From the NCBI RefSeq assembly GCF_027923405.1, contig NZ_BQYI01000001.1, positions 242,501-306,500 of the forward strand: DNA of 64,000 bases, written 5' to 3'. A program made the translations under genes and the position numbers. The first letter of the stretch is position 1. The number at the start of each line of letters is the position of its first letter. The stretch is from Paenibacillus sp. YYML68 (GTDB lineage: Bacteria; Bacillota; Bacilli; Paenibacillales; NBRC-103111). The notes under the pieces are model-generated. The model had not been told where the DNA came from, did not search any database, and worked only from the letters and a program-made list of their open reading frames with translations. Below, one piece after another: positions 11,619-21,286 of the stretch.

Positions 11619-12239
11619 ATGAAAAAAATCGTGGTAACGGGTAAGACGGTCGAGGCTGCAATCCGCAGCGGACTGGAGCAGCTCGGTACAACCGAAGATC
11701 GGGTCAAGACTCAAGTGCTGGAGCAGTCTGCCAAGGGACTGTTCGGATTATTCGGCACGCGCCCTGCAAAGGTGGAGCTTGAGCTGCTACCCGATGCCAT
11801 GGAAGAAGCGGTTGCCTTCTTGAAGGACGTGCTCCGTACAATGGAGCTGCATGACGTTCGGATTGAACAGAAGAAGGATCGTGACGGCTATGAGCTGCAT
11901 CTGTACGGTGCTGAGATCGGCATGCTGATCGGCCGCAGGGGGCAGACGCTTGATGCGCTGCAATATTTGGTCAATATCGTGGCGAATCGATATGCGGATC
12001 ATCATCTGCGTATCGTGCTCGATGCGGAGCAGTTTCGCTTGCGGCGTAAGAAGACGCTTCAGGAGCTGGCTGATCGACTGGCCGAGCGGGTCATTCGAAC
12101 GGGGAAGGAAGTTGTTCTCGAGCCTATGCCTTCCCAGGAGCGGAAGATCATTCATGCACAGCTGCAGAAGCATACGAATGTGCGTACGTTTAGTCGGGGA
12201 GACGAGCCGAATCGTCGGGTCGTTATCGTTTCACGGTGA
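11619..12239 (+). CDS. jag: RNA-binding protein KhpB/Jag (SpoIIIJ-associated)
   Basis: A 206-residue protein with an N-terminal Jag domain (KKIVVTGKTVEAAI... and KGLFGLFGTRPAKV), a KH domain with IGRRGQTLDALQYLVN, and a C-terminal R3H domain with ERKIIHAQLQKH. KhpB proteins bind RNA with KhpA and influence cell division and envelope synthesis. It is co-transcribed with yidC and followed by a terminator. Confidence 0.95.
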   Translation: MKKIVVTGKTVEAAIRSGLEQLGTTEDRVKTQVLEQSAKGLFGLFGTRPAKVELELLPDAMEEAVAFLKDVLRTMELHDVRIEQKKDRDGYELHLYGAEIGMLIGRRGQTLDALQYLVNIVANRYADHHLRIVLDAEQFRLRRKKTLQELADRLAERVIRTGKEVVLEPMPSQERKIIHAQLQKHTNVRTFSRGDEPNRRVVIVSR

Positions 12240-12267
12240 GATGAGTCAGGTGATAATGAGATGAGCT

Positions 12268-12311
12268 GCAATGATGTCATGCTTGAATGGCCTCATTGCT
12301 TTTTCTTTTGG
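12268..12311 (+). terminator. Terminator after jag
   Basis: A GCAATGA ... TCATTGC hairpin is followed by TTTTTCTTTT and precedes mnmE. Confidence 0.75.
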
Positions 12312-12357
12312 GACGATGAAATAAGATTACACGGTATGAGGAATGAGGTGCAGGCAG

Positions 12358-13734
12358 ATGATACAAGACACCATAGCAGCGATTGCGACGCCTCTAGGCG
12401 AGGGGGGCATTGCCGTTATTCGTGTGAGCGGCGACGATGCCGTTGCGGTGAGTGACCGTGTCTACAAGGGCAGGCTGAAGCTGACGGATGCGCCTACTCA
12501 TACGGTCCAGTACGGTTACATCTATGATCCGGGCACGAATGCACGCATTGAAGAGGTGCTCGTTACGATTATGAGGGCGCCGCGCTCCTTCACGAAGGAG
12601 GACGTCGTAGAGATTAGCTGTCACGGCGGCTTCGTCTCAGTCCGTAAGGTGCTGGAGCTGGTGCTCGAGCATGGTGCCAGACTCGCGGAGCCGGGAGAAT
12701 TCACGAAGCGGGCCTTCTTGAACGGACGAATCGATTTATCCCAGGCCGAGGCGGTCATTGACCTTATTCGGGCCAAGTCGGACCGGGCGTTCCGCATCGC
12801 CTACAAGCAGTCGGAGGGACGACTATCGAAGCAAATCCAAGCACTGCGTCATCAGCTGGTGGAGACGATGGCTCATATCGAGGTGAACATTGATTATCCG
12901 GAGCATGATGTGGAGGAGCTGACGAACTCGTTCATCAAGACGAAATGCGGTGCGGCAATCGAGGAGATCGATCAGCTGCTGACGACAGCCGGGCAAGGTA
13001 AAATATTGCGTGAAGGACTCGTCACCGCCATCATCGGACGACCGAACGTCGGGAAGTCTTCGCTTATGAATACGCTTGCCCAAGAGGAGCGGGCGATTGT
13101 TACCGATATTGAAGGAACGACGCGAGACGTTGTCGAGGAATATGTGCAGGTGAACGGTATTCCGCTGAAGCTTCTGGATACGGCTGGTATACGGGAGACG
13201 GCGGATCTCGTCGAGAAAATAGGAGTGGAGAAGTCGCGGCAAGCTCTATCCGAGGCAGACCTGATTTTACTTGTATTCAACGGAGCAGAGTCGCTGACGG
13301 ATGATGAGCGTCAGATGATTCAGGAGCTGTCGGGCAGACAAGTGATTGCAATCATCAACAAGGTCGACCTGGAGCAGCGACTCGAGGAAGATGTTCTCGT
13401 AGAAGCGTTCGGAGAGGAGCGGGTCGTGCGTCTGTCTATTGTGAAGCAGCAAGGCATCGCGGACCTCGAGAAGGCTGTTGCTGCGCTGTTCTTCAGCGGA
13501 CAGGTAGAGTCGAGCGACTTGACGTATGTGAGCAATGCACGGCATATTCATCTGCTGAAGCAGGCAAGAGCTGCGCTACAGGAGGCATATAGTGCGACGG
13601 AGGCATTCGTGCCGATTGATATGATTCAGATCGACATTCGGAATGCGTGGGAGCACTTGGGTGAGATTATCGGCGATTCGGTGAGCGAATCGTTGATTGA
13701 CACCATTTTCAGCCAATTCTGCTTAGGGAAATAA
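12358..13734 (+). CDS. mnmE: tRNA modification GTPase MnmE
   Basis: MnmE works with MnmG to add the carboxymethylaminomethyl group to U34 of certain tRNAs. The start at 12358 ([17 protein letters not shown]) has GAGGTG upstream; an ATG at 12343 has no such site. From this start the protein has 458 residues. The G domain has GRPNVGKS (227-234), [16 protein letters not shown] and NKVD, and the C-terminus ends in FCLGK with the conserved Cys. The neighbours mnmG and rsmG are standard. Confidence 0.97.
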   Translation: MIQDTIAAIATPLGEGGIAVIRVSGDDAVAVSDRVYKGRLKLTDAPTHTVQYGYIYDPGTNARIEEVLVTIMRAPRSFTKEDVVEISCHGGFVSVRKVLELVLEHGARLAEPGEFTKRAFLNGRIDLSQAEAVIDLIRAKSDRAFRIAYKQSEGRLSKQIQALRHQLVETMAHIEVNIDYPEHDVEELTNSFIKTKCGAAIEEIDQLLTTAGQGKILREGLVTAIIGRPNVGKSSLMNTLAQEERAIVTDIEGTTRDVVEEYVQVNGIPLKLLDTAGIRETADLVEKIGVEKSRQALSEADLILLVFNGAESLTDDERQMIQELSGRQVIAIINKVDLEQRLEEDVLVEAFGEERVVRLSIVKQQGIADLEKAVAALFFSGQVESSDLTYVSNARHIHLLKQARAALQEAYSATEAFVPIDMIQIDIRNAWEHLGEIIGDSVSESLIDTIFSQFCLGK

Positions 13735-13757
13735 ACATCGATAGGAGGCACTACGTA

Positions 13758-15647
13758 ATGGGATATGATGCGGGACAATTTGATGTCATTGTCGTTGGAG
13801 CCGGTCATGCTGGCTGTGAAGCGGCACTGGCTGCGGCACGGATGGGCTGTGAGACGCTGCTGCTTACGATCAATCTCGATATGGTGGCATTCATGCCGTG
13901 CAATCCATCCATCGGCGGACCGGCCAAGGGTCACGTCGTTCGGGAGATTGACGCGCTGGGCGGCGAGATGGGGCGTAACATAGATAAAACGTATATTCAG
14001 ATGCGGATGCTCAATACGGGCAAGGGCCCGGCTGTGCATGCGCTGCGTGCGCAGGCGGATAAATTTCTGTACCAGCATAAGATGAAGGAAACGATTGAGC
14101 AGACAGACCATCTGACGCTACGTCAAGGTCTTGTGGAGTCGCTCGTCGTGGAGGATGGCGTCTGCAAGGGCGTTGTGACGAAGACGGGGGCGACGTATTC
14201 CGCGAAGGCAGTCGTCGTGACGACCGGTACGTACTTGCGCGGCAAAATTATTATGGGCGAGCTGATGTATGAGTCGGGGCCGAACAATCAGCAGCCAGCG
14301 GTTAAGCTGTCGGAGGATCTTCGCAAGCATGGGCTGGAGCTCGTACGCTTCAAGACCGGGACGCCTCCGCGGGTGCATGAGGATACGATTGATTTCAGCA
14401 AAACGTCGATTCAGCCTGGCGATGAGAAGCCGAAATTTTTCTCCTACGAGACGAAGGAAGAAATTCCGAACCAGCTCCCATGCTGGCTCACGTATACGTC
14501 GGAAGCGACGCATCAGATCATTAACGATAACCTGCATCGGGCACCGATGTTCTCAGGGGCTATTGAGGGTACGGGTCCGCGCTACTGTCCATCGATCGAG
14601 GATAAAATTGTACGCTTCAGCGACAAGCCGAAGCATCAAATTTTTCTCGAGCCGGAAGGTCGATATACGAAGGAGTATTATGTTCAGGGCTTGTCGACGA
14701 GCATGCCGGAGGACGTTCAGCTGAGCATTCTGCGTTCGATTCCAGGACTTGAGAAGGTCGAGATGATGCGGACCGGCTATGCAATCGAGTACGATGCGGT
14801 CGTGCCGACTCAGCTGCTGCCGTCGCTGGAGACGAAGGTGGTCTCTGGCTTGTTCACAGCGGGTCAAATTAATGGAACATCCGGCTATGAGGAGGCTGCT
14901 GGTCAAGGCGTGATGGCGGGCATCAATGCGGCCAGGAAGGCGCAAGGGAAGGAGCCGGTCATTCTGGATCGCTCGGAGGCTTACATCGGTGTGTTGATCG
15001 ATGACCTGGTGACCAAGGGCACGAATGAGCCATACCGATTGCTCACCTCACGTGCCGAGTACCGACTACTGCTACGTCACGATAACGCAGATCTTCGCTT
15101 GACGAAGATCGGTCATGAGATCGGCTTGATTACAGATGAGCGCTATGAGCTGTTCCAGAAGAAGCTTCGTATTGTTGATCAGGAGCTGGAGCGCTTGAAG
15201 AGCACGAAGGTGAAGCCGGTTGAGGTGCAGGAGCTGCTGCAGTCGCTAGGCAGTGCGGAGCTGGTCAATTCCGTTGATCTGCTGACGCTGCTGCGTCGTC
15301 CTGAGATTACGCTCGAGCATCTTCACAGCTTGTCGCCATCACCTTATGAGATGACCGAGGACATGAAGGAGCAGGTCGAGATTCAAGTGAAGTACAGCGG
15401 CTATATTGAGAAGCAGCTGGCTCAGGTGGATCGGATGCGTAAGATGGAGAAGAAACGAATTCCTGACGATATTCGGTATGAGGAGATTCATGGGATCGCA
15501 ACCGAAGCGAAGCAAAAGCTTGCGAAGATTCGCCCGGTCTCGATTGGGCAAGCTTCTCGTATTTCTGGCGTAACTCCAGCTGATATTTCGATTCTTCTTG
15601 TTCATCTAGAGCATTATAACAAAGTCGTGGCGGCGAGAGGACAATAA
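13758..15647 (+). CDS. mnmG: tRNA uridine-5-carboxymethylaminomethyl modification enzyme MnmG
   Basis: FAD-dependent partner of MnmE in U34 modification. The FAD-binding motif [21 protein letters not shown] is at the N-terminus, and the GidA signatures [15 protein letters not shown] and [16 protein letters not shown] are present. The 629 residues are normal. It lies 23 bp after mnmE, and its stop codon TAA overlaps the ATG of rsmG. Confidence 0.97.
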   Translation: MGYDAGQFDVIVVGAGHAGCEAALAAARMGCETLLLTINLDMVAFMPCNPSIGGPAKGHVVREIDALGGEMGRNIDKTYIQMRMLNTGKGPAVHALRAQADKFLYQHKMKETIEQTDHLTLRQGLVESLVVEDGVCKGVVTKTGATYSAKAVVVTTGTYLRGKIIMGELMYESGPNNQQPAVKLSEDLRKHGLELVRFKTGTPPRVHEDTIDFSKTSIQPGDEKPKFFSYETKEEIPNQLPCWLTYTSEATHQIINDNLHRAPMFSGAIEGTGPRYCPSIEDKIVRFSDKPKHQIFLEPEGRYTKEYYVQGLSTSMPEDVQLSILRSIPGLEKVEMMRTGYAIEYDAVVPTQLLPSLETKVVSGLFTAGQINGTSGYEEAAGQGVMAGINAARKAQGKEPVILDRSEAYIGVLIDDLVTKGTNEPYRLLTSRAEYRLLLRHDNADLRLTKIGHEIGLITDERYELFQKKLRIVDQELERLKSTKVKPVEVQELLQSLGSAELVNSVDLLTLLRRPEITLEHLHSLSPSPYEMTEDMKEQVEIQVKYSGYIEKQLAQVDRMRKMEKKRIPDDIRYEEIHGIATEAKQKLAKIRPVSIGQASRISGVTPADISILLVHLEHYNKVVAARGQ

Positions 15648-16378
15648 TGGATAAGGTGCATGCTGCGTTTATAGAGCTGTTAGCGGTTAAAGGGATAACG
15701 CTTTCGGATCGACAGCTGGAGCAATTCGAGCATTATTATCGAGAATTGGTCGACTGGAACGAACGAATGAATTTGACAGGTATTACAGAGAGGGAGCAGG
15801 TGTACATCAAGCACTTCTATGACTCTCTCTCTGTAAGCTTTTTTGTACCGATGGGAGATGTTCGGACGATCGCCGATATTGGCTCCGGGGCTGGATTCCC
15901 GAGTATTCCGCTCAAGATAGCTTTTCCACATTTGCAGGTAACAATTGTTGATTCTCTGAATAAGCGAATTCAATTTCTTAATCATGTTGTGACGACGTTG
16001 AAGCTGTCTGATGTGAAGCTGATTCATGGCCGAGCTGAAGATACTTCGCGACTGCCGGAGCATCGCGATCAGTACGATGTCGTCACGGCAAGAGCGGTCG
16101 CGAGATTAGCTGTTCTGAATGAATTTTGTTTACCGTTCGTTCGGACCTCTGGTGTATTCGTGGCAATGAAGGGGAATGAGATTGGAGACGAGCTGGCTGA
16201 GGCTCAATATAGCTTGAAGGAGCTAAAGGGTCAATGGATGTCAACTCATCCGTTCGAGCTACCTGTGGAGCATTCGGTTAGACATATTGTTACAATAAAG
16301 AAAGTTGCTGCTACCCCGAAGAAATATCCAAGGAAAGCAGGAACACCTATTAAAGATCCACTTATAATCTCATCATAG
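15647..16378 (+). CDS. rsmG: 16S rRNA (guanine527-N7)-methyltransferase RsmG
   Basis: SAM-dependent methyltransferase that modifies G527 of 16S rRNA; its loss gives low-level streptomycin resistance in many bacteria. The SAM motif I is TIADIGSGAGFPSIPLKI and VVTARAVARL is also typical. It has 243 residues. The start codon overlaps the mnmG stop (TAATG), indicating translational coupling. A parS-like palindrome begins at its last base. Confidence 0.96.
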   Translation: MDKVHAAFIELLAVKGITLSDRQLEQFEHYYRELVDWNERMNLTGITEREQVYIKHFYDSLSVSFFVPMGDVRTIADIGSGAGFPSIPLKIAFPHLQVTIVDSLNKRIQFLNHVVTTLKLSDVKLIHGRAEDTSRLPEHRDQYDVVTARAVARLAVLNEFCLPFVRTSGVFVAMKGNEIGDELAEAQYSLKELKGQWMSTHPFELPVEHSVRHIVTIKKVAATPKKYPRKAGTPIKDPLIISS

Positions 16379-16392
16379 TTCCACGTGGAACA
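16377..16392. promoter_or_regulatory. parS-like ParB-binding site upstream of noc
   Basis: AGTTCCACGTGGAACA is a 14-bp perfect palindrome (GTTCCACGTGGAAC) and matches the parS consensus TGTTNCACGTGNAACA at all but the first base. It lies between rsmG and noc, close to the origin, where parS sites cluster. Confidence 0.75.
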
Positions 16393-16529
16393 TTGTAACA
16401 GGTTTTTTAGAGGATTATCCAACAAAGTTCATAATTAATATAGCAGGATTTTGCTTTATGGTTGGAGAATAATAGAGTAAGAGCATATACTTTTCACTTT
16501 TTGTTGAAAAAGATCGGGTGATAATCGTT

Positions 16530-17351
16530 ATGAAGGAACAAATCTCGAAGTTGTTTGGTTTTAACGAAAAAACATCAGCGGATGAAGTGAAGAATGTTCC
16601 TGTTGACAGCATCATCCCAAGCCCTTATCAGCCTCGGACGATCTTTGACGATGACCGCATCGAAGAGTTATGCCAAACGATCAAAACACATGGCGTCATC
16701 CAGCCGATTGTTGTAAGGGTACGGAACAACAAGTTCGAGTTGATCGCAGGGGAGCGGCGCTGGCGCGCGGTTACGAAGCTGGGACTGGATACGATCCCGG
16801 CTATTATTCGCGAATTCAACGATGCTCAAGCTGCCTCGATAGCTTTGATCGAAAATTTGCAGCGAGAAGGCCTAACGGCGATCGAGGAAGCAATTGCTTA
16901 TCAGCAACTCATTGATCTGCATCAGCTTACGCAAGAAAGTCTTGCACAGCGTCTAGGCAAAAGCCAATCGACAATAGCCAATAAAATTCGCTTGCTGCAT
17001 CTGAGCGAACCTGTCAAACTTGCATTGATGGAGCGGAAAATCTCCGAGCGTCACGCGAGAGCGCTACTTGCGTTCGAGCATGAAGAGCAGCAGGTAAAGC
17101 TCCTTGAAGAGATTATTTCCAAGGATCTAAACGTGAAGCAGACAGAGGCTAAGATCGCCTTTCTGAAAGAAGCCGACAAGGTCGCCAAAAGTAAGGCGAA
17201 GCGTGTTTCTTACTCGAAGGATGTTAGGCTTGCATTGAATACGATCCGACAATCTGTAGATATGGTAACCTCTTCGGGGCTTCCAATTAATACGGAAGAG
17301 AACGATCGCGACGATCATTATGAGATTGTAATTCGGATTCCAAAACGCTAA
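16530..17351 (+). CDS. noc: Nucleoid occlusion protein Noc (ParB family)
   Basis: A ParB-family CTPase that binds DNA and keeps division away from the nucleoid. It has the GERRWRA CTP-binding motif, the ParB N-terminal core [15 protein letters not shown], and an HTH around [20 protein letters not shown] chose the ATG at 16530 because GGGTGAT lies a suitable distance upstream; the GTG at 16518 lies within that motif. The protein is 273 residues. It is a paralogue of the parB gene 1.3 kb downstream; its position next to rsmG is that of Noc rather than ParB. Confidence 0.9.
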   Translation: MKEQISKLFGFNEKTSADEVKNVPVDSIIPSPYQPRTIFDDDRIEELCQTIKTHGVIQPIVVRVRNNKFELIAGERRWRAVTKLGLDTIPAIIREFNDAQAASIALIENLQREGLTAIEEAIAYQQLIDLHQLTQESLAQRLGKSQSTIANKIRLLHLSEPVKLALMERKISERHARALLAFEHEEQQVKLLEEIISKDLNVKQTEAKIAFLKEADKVAKSKAKRVSYSKDVRLALNTIRQSVDMVTSSGLPINTEENDRDDHYEIVIRIPKR

Positions 17352-17377
17352 AATAGAAAAGTAGAGCTAGTGCATTA

Positions 17378-17405
17378 AGGCCTCTTCCGGAGGCTTTTCT
17401 TTTCT
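17378..17405 (+). terminator. Terminator after noc
   Basis: GCCTC-TTCCG-GAGGC hairpin followed by TTTTCTTTTC. Confidence 0.8.
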
Positions 17406-17480
17406 TTTCAAGCAAGCAGTAAGCTCTGACCAGTCATTGGCGAGTTGTTCGTTGCTCTCCAATGATATTTTTTATTAAGG

Positions 17481-17886
17481 CTCGGAAACGTTATTCCAGG
17501 AGAGCGATGCTGCCGCAAGAGCGGCGCAGATAAGAGTAGAATAATCGAAGAAGGCCCTCAATTTGGCTGCGCCAAATTCGAGGCTTGCCATAACAGTTCC
17601 GAGATGACTCGGAACTGTTATTCCAGGAGAGCGATGCTGCCGCAAGAGCGGCGCAGATAAGAGTAGAATAATCGAAGAAGGCCCTCAATTTGGCTGCGCC
17701 AAATTCGAGGCTTGCCATAATAGTTCCGAGATGACTCGGAACTGTTATTCCAGGAGAGCGATGCTGCCGCAAGAGCGGCGCAGAAAAGAGTAGAATAATC
17801 GAAGAAGGCCCTCAATTTGGCTGCGCCAAATTCGAGGCTTGCCATAACGTTTCCGAGACGACTCGGAAACGTTATTCCAGGAGAGG
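17481..17886. repeat. Three tandem 127-bp structured repeats upstream of parA
   Basis: The sequence repeats with an exact 127-bp period (CTCGGAA blocks start at 17481, 17608, 17735 and 17862), giving three full units and a partial fourth. Each unit contains an imperfect palindrome (CCCTCAATTTGGC-TGC-GCCAAATTCGAGG) and a hairpin of the type AACAGTTCCGAG...CTCGGAACTGTT, followed by TTATTCCAGGAGAG. In the last unit both hairpin arms change together (AACGTTTCCGAG / CTCGGAAACGTT), and in the second a C-to-T change leaves a G-U pair. The last AGGAGAGG serves as the parA ribosome binding site. The family recurs at 41161-41413. Function unknown. Confidence 0.95.
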
Positions 17887-17894
17887 TGAATAAT

Positions 17895-18653
17895 TTGTGT
17901 AAAACAATTGCCATAACGAATCAAAAGGGTGGAGTTGGTAAAACGACAACTTCCGTTAATCTTGGTGCGTCGTTGGCATCGCTCGGGAAAAAAGTGCTGC
18001 TCGTCGATATTGATCCGCAAGGCAATACGACAAGTGGTATTGGAGTCAATAAGGCGGACGTTCAGTATTGTATATACGACGTCCTCATCAATGATATTCA
18101 TCCGAAGGATGCCATGTGCGACACAGCGCTTGATAATTTGAAGATCATTCCAGCTACAATTCAACTAGCAGGAGCAGAGATTGAGCTTGTACCGACGATC
18201 TCCAGAGAGGTTCGCTTGAAGCGCTCGTTGCAGCTCGTTAAGCATCAGTTTGATTATATTCTAATCGATTGCCCTCCATCTCTTGGAATTTTGACTGTGA
18301 ATTCCTTGACGGCCGCTGATTCCGTCATTATTCCTATTCAGTGCGAATACTATGCGCTGGAAGGATTGAGTCAGCTGCTTAACACGGTGCGTCTTGTTCA
18401 GAAGCATCTAAATATGAACCTTCAAATTGAAGGCGTATTGCTGACTATGTTTGATGCACGTACAAATTTAGGTATGCAGGTTATTGAAGAAGTAAAGAAG
18501 TATTTCCAGCAGAAGGTATATCAGACGATCATTCCACGTAATGTGCGTTTAAGCGAAGCTCCGAGTCATGGGCAGTCGATTATTACGTACGATCCGAGAT
18601 CCAAGGGAGCCGAGGTTTATTTGGAGCTTGCGAAGGAAGTGATTGCGATTTGA
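17895..18653 (+). CDS. parA: Chromosome partitioning ATPase ParA/Soj
   Basis: Deviant Walker ATPase that with ParB and parS controls origin segregation and, in Bacillus, DnaA activity. The P-loop is NQKGGVGKTTTSVNLG near residues 10-25, followed by VDIDPQGNTTSG. I chose TTG at 17895 because AGGAGAGG lies about eight bases upstream; the GTG at 17886 overlaps that site. The protein is 252 residues, matching B. subtilis Soj. Its 5' untranslated region is the structured repeat array, so translational control is possible. The stop overlaps the parB start. Confidence 0.95.
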   Translation: MCKTIAITNQKGGVGKTTTSVNLGASLASLGKKVLLVDIDPQGNTTSGIGVNKADVQYCIYDVLINDIHPKDAMCDTALDNLKIIPATIQLAGAEIELVPTISREVRLKRSLQLVKHQFDYILIDCPPSLGILTVNSLTAADSVIIPIQCEYYALEGLSQLLNTVRLVQKHLNMNLQIEGVLLTMFDARTNLGMQVIEEVKKYFQQKVYQTIIPRNVRLSEAPSHGQSIITYDPRSKGAEVYLELAKEVIAI

Positions 18654-19510
18654 GTAAGAAGGTCGGTTTAGGAAAAGGGCTGGATGCGCTGTTGCCTGCA
18701 TTGAGCATTAATGATGACGATAAGGTTGTAGAGATTCCGCTTTCGCAGCTACGTGCTAATCCGTATCAACCACGCAGACACTTTAATGATGAGACGATTC
18801 AGGAGCTTGCCGACTCGATTAAAGAGCACGGTGTTATTCAGCCGATTATCGTTCGTACCGTACTGAAGGGCTATGAGATCATCGCCGGTGAACGTCGATA
18901 TCGGGCTTCACAGCTATGTGGTATGGCAACCATAGCTGCCGTTATTAAGAAGTTTACCGATCAGCAGGTTATGGAAATTGCACTTATTGAAAACGTACAA
19001 CGTGAAGACTTGAATGCGATGGAGATAGCGATTGCTTATCAGGCACTTGTTGATCAATTTTCTCTGACACAAGAGGAGCTGTCGGTTAAGGTAGGTAAGA
19101 GTCGCTCGCATATCGCTAACTTCTTAAGGCTGCTACAGCTTCCAGAAGAAGTAAAGGAATATGTTTCACGTGGAACATTAACGATGGGCCATGCGAAGGC
19201 GATTGTAGGCTTGAAGGATAAGAAGCTTATTAAAGCACTAGCGGATACGGCCATTAAAGAGCAGTGGAGCGTTCGTGATCTTGAGGAAGAGGTCAAGCGT
19301 CTTGAAGAAAATTCGGATGCTAAGAAAACGAAAGCTAAACCGAAGCGCAAGGATCCGTACATTGACGAGCTTGAGGAGAACCTGAGAGAGATGTTCCGCA
19401 CAACGGTGAAAATCAAGCACAACAATAATAAAGGTAAGATTGAGTTGTTATATTATTCGAGTGATGACTTGAATCGTTTGTTAGAGCTGCTTCAAGGTAA
19501 ATCCTCATAG
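18650..19510 (+). CDS. parB: Chromosome partitioning protein ParB/Spo0J
   Basis: CTP-dependent DNA clamp that loads at parS and recruits SMC. The GERRYRA motif, the ParB core VVEIPLSQLRANPYQPRRHF, and an HTH including VGKSRSHIANFLRLLQLPE are all present. The start is TTG at 18650, overlapping the parA stop by four bases. It has 286 residues. Its own coding sequence contains a near-perfect parS (19162-19177), as in B. subtilis spo0J. Confidence 0.95.
   Translation: MSKKVGLGKGLDALLPALSINDDDKVVEIPLSQLRANPYQPRRHFNDETIQELADSIKEHGVIQPIIVRTVLKGYEIIAGERRYRASQLCGMATIAAVIKKFTDQQVMEIALIENVQREDLNAMEIAIAYQALVDQFSLTQEELSVKVGKSRSHIANFLRLLQLPEEVKEYVSRGTLTMGHAKAIVGLKDKKLIKALADTAIKEQWSVRDLEEEVKRLEENSDAKKTKAKPKRKDPYIDELEENLREMFRTTVKIKHNNNKGKIELLYYSSDDLNRLLELLQGKSS
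19162..19177. promoter_or_regulatory. parS site inside parB
   Basis: TGTTTCACGTGGAACA matches the parS consensus TGTTNCACGTGNAACA in full. A parS within spo0J/parB is known in B. subtilis. Confidence 0.9.
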
Positions 19511-19523
19511 TGAGCTGTTTATG

Positions 19524-19577
19524 TATAGCATACCCAGATCATGCCTGATTGATTCAGGGTGAGCTTGGTATGCTATA
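19524..19577. repeat. Long inverted repeat after parB
   Basis: Eleven-base arms TATAGCATACC and GGTATGCTATA enclose 32 bases. It could act as a terminator for parB, but there is no T-run directly after it (TTTATG only). Confidence 0.5.
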
Positions 19578-19623
19578 TTTATGTAAGTGAAACATTACTC
19601 CATATTAACAAGGGGCTGTCTAT

Positions 19624-20778
19624 ATGAGCACGATATACTTGGATCATGCCGCTTCATCTTGGCCGAAGCCGCCAGAGGTGTTGAAGGCGATGATGAGTGC
19701 ATTAGAGCATGATGCTGCTAATCCCGGAAGAGGGAGTCATAAGATGGCGGTTCGAGCTAGCCGAATACTTTTCGAAGGGCGGAAGCAATTGGCTAAGTTG
19801 TTCGGAGTGAGAAATCCGAATGATATCGTCTACGCCTTGAATACGACGATGGCACTAAATTTAGCTATTCTTGGGTATGTTAAAGAAGGTGACCACATCC
19901 TATGTACTTCTGTGGAGCACAACTCAGTCCGTAGACCGCTTGAGCATGTGAAACGGACGAGACAAGCTCAGCTTACATACGTGAATACTGATAATAGAGG
20001 ACAACTGCTGATCGATGAGGTGAAGCAAGCGATTCAACCGAACACCTCTCTCATCGTCATCAGCCACAGCTCCAATCTGCTTGGATCTATTCTTCCAATT
20101 GCCGAGATCGGACAGCTGTGTGCGGAGCATGGCATCAAGCTGCTGGTAGATGCTGCGCAAACGGCAGGCACTGTTCAGATCGATGTGAACCAGCTTGGCA
20201 TTCATATGCTTGCCTTCCCTGGTCATAAGGCGTTGCTTGGACCGCAAGGGACGGGGGGATTGTATATACACCCAGAGCTTCAGCTCGACCCGCTGTTGTA
20301 CGGCGGTACTGGCAGCCAGTCTGAGGCGATCGAGCAGCCGCTCGTCAGGCCGGACCGCTATGAAGCAGGAACGCAGAATACGGCAGGTATAGCGGGATTG
20401 GTGGAAGGCGTTAAGTGGATACAGCAGCAAGGGGTTAGCGCCATCTATGAGCATGAATGGAAGCTGACACAAGCGATGATGGAGGGACTATCAACCATAG
20501 AAGGTGTGAAGCTGTTAGGGCCGGCAATAGGGGAGCCACGCACAGGGCTTGTTTCGTTCACACTTGCAAATACGGATTCTTCTGAAATTGCTTTTATTCT
20601 AGATCAGAGCTTCGACATCGCAGTACGTGCGGGCTATCATTGTACACCGCTCGCTCACGAAACGGCAGATACGCTTCACAATGGGGCAGTAAGAGCTAGT
20701 GTCGGCTGCTTCACAACGGAGACAGAGGTAAAGCAATTCGTGCAGGCGATGAAGGAGATTGCCAAGCATCTGACTTAA
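19624..20778 (+). CDS. Class V aminotransferase / cysteine desulfurase family protein
   Basis: PLP-dependent enzyme of 384 residues. The N-terminus IYLDHAASSWPKPPEV and the PLP-lysine region AFPGHKALLGPQGTGGLYI are typical of the SufS/CsdB-like branch. The active-site Cys region RAGYHCTPLAHETADT is present, so cysteine desulfurase activity is plausible. These 'cysteine desulfurase family' enzymes differ from the housekeeping SufS and often have an unproved substrate. It is followed by a DUF4446 gene. Confidence 0.88.
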   Translation: MSTIYLDHAASSWPKPPEVLKAMMSALEHDAANPGRGSHKMAVRASRILFEGRKQLAKLFGVRNPNDIVYALNTTMALNLAILGYVKEGDHILCTSVEHNSVRRPLEHVKRTRQAQLTYVNTDNRGQLLIDEVKQAIQPNTSLIVISHSSNLLGSILPIAEIGQLCAEHGIKLLVDAAQTAGTVQIDVNQLGIHMLAFPGHKALLGPQGTGGLYIHPELQLDPLLYGGTGSQSEAIEQPLVRPDRYEAGTQNTAGIAGLVEGVKWIQQQGVSAIYEHEWKLTQAMMEGLSTIEGVKLLGPAIGEPRTGLVSFTLANTDSSEIAFILDQSFDIAVRAGYHCTPLAHETADTLHNGAVRASVGCFTTETEVKQFVQAMKEIAKHLT

Positions 20779-20806
20779 TACAGAGATCGTAACGGGGGCG
20801 CGAGAA

Positions 20807-21286
20807 ATGGTTATACCGGTAGAAGTCATTGGATTAGCAGCAGTCGTTGTGTTATTCATTCTTATAGTTCTCATGATCGTCATGGGGGTAAAGCTTAGGA
20901 AGCTTCGCAAATCGTATCAAGCGATGCTCAATGGTTCCAGTTCGATGAATATCGAGGAGGTGCTTATGGACCTGCAAGGGAGGAGCAAGCAGCTTGAGCA
21001 GCAAAGCGAAAAGGCGGATCAAGCGATAAGCTCGATACGCCAAGATCTCAAGAAGCTGAAGGCCCATATTGGGGTGATGCGCTATAATGCTTTTGGCGAC
21101 AGTGGAAGCGATCTAAGCTTCTCTGTAGCTATTGTAGACCAAGAGCTTAACGGCGTTGTCATAAGCGGTATACATAACCGCGAGGAGACGTATGTATATG
21201 CGAAGCCGCTGGAGCAAGGACGATCGAAATATACGCTGTCACCAGAGGAGCGGGAAGCGGTTAGTCGATCTTTACCAAAGGAATAG
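20807..21286 (+). CDS. DUF4446 family membrane-anchored protein
   Basis: A 159-residue protein with one N-terminal transmembrane segment (roughly residues 8-28), a coiled-coil region, and a C-terminal domain with GVMRYNAFGDSGSDLSFS, the recognisable DUF4446 core. The function is unknown. Its 3' end overlaps the convergent yyaC gene by 26 bp. Confidence 0.85.
   Translation: MVIPVEVIGLAAVVVLFILIVLMIVMGVKLRKLRKSYQAMLNGSSSMNIEEVLMDLQGRSKQLEQQSEKADQAISSIRQDLKKLKAHIGVMRYNAFGDSGSDLSFSVAIVDQELNGVVISGIHNREETYVYAKPLEQGRSKYTLSPEEREAVSRSLPKE

Noticed and set aside
17481-17886. CRISPR-like array
   Set aside because: The whole 127-bp unit is conserved, with no variable spacers and no cas genes.
17491-18164. 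Repetitive minus-strand open frames across the 127-bp repeats
   Set aside because: They merely translate the repeat units (127 bp is not a multiple of three, so each unit changes frame) and have no start signals.
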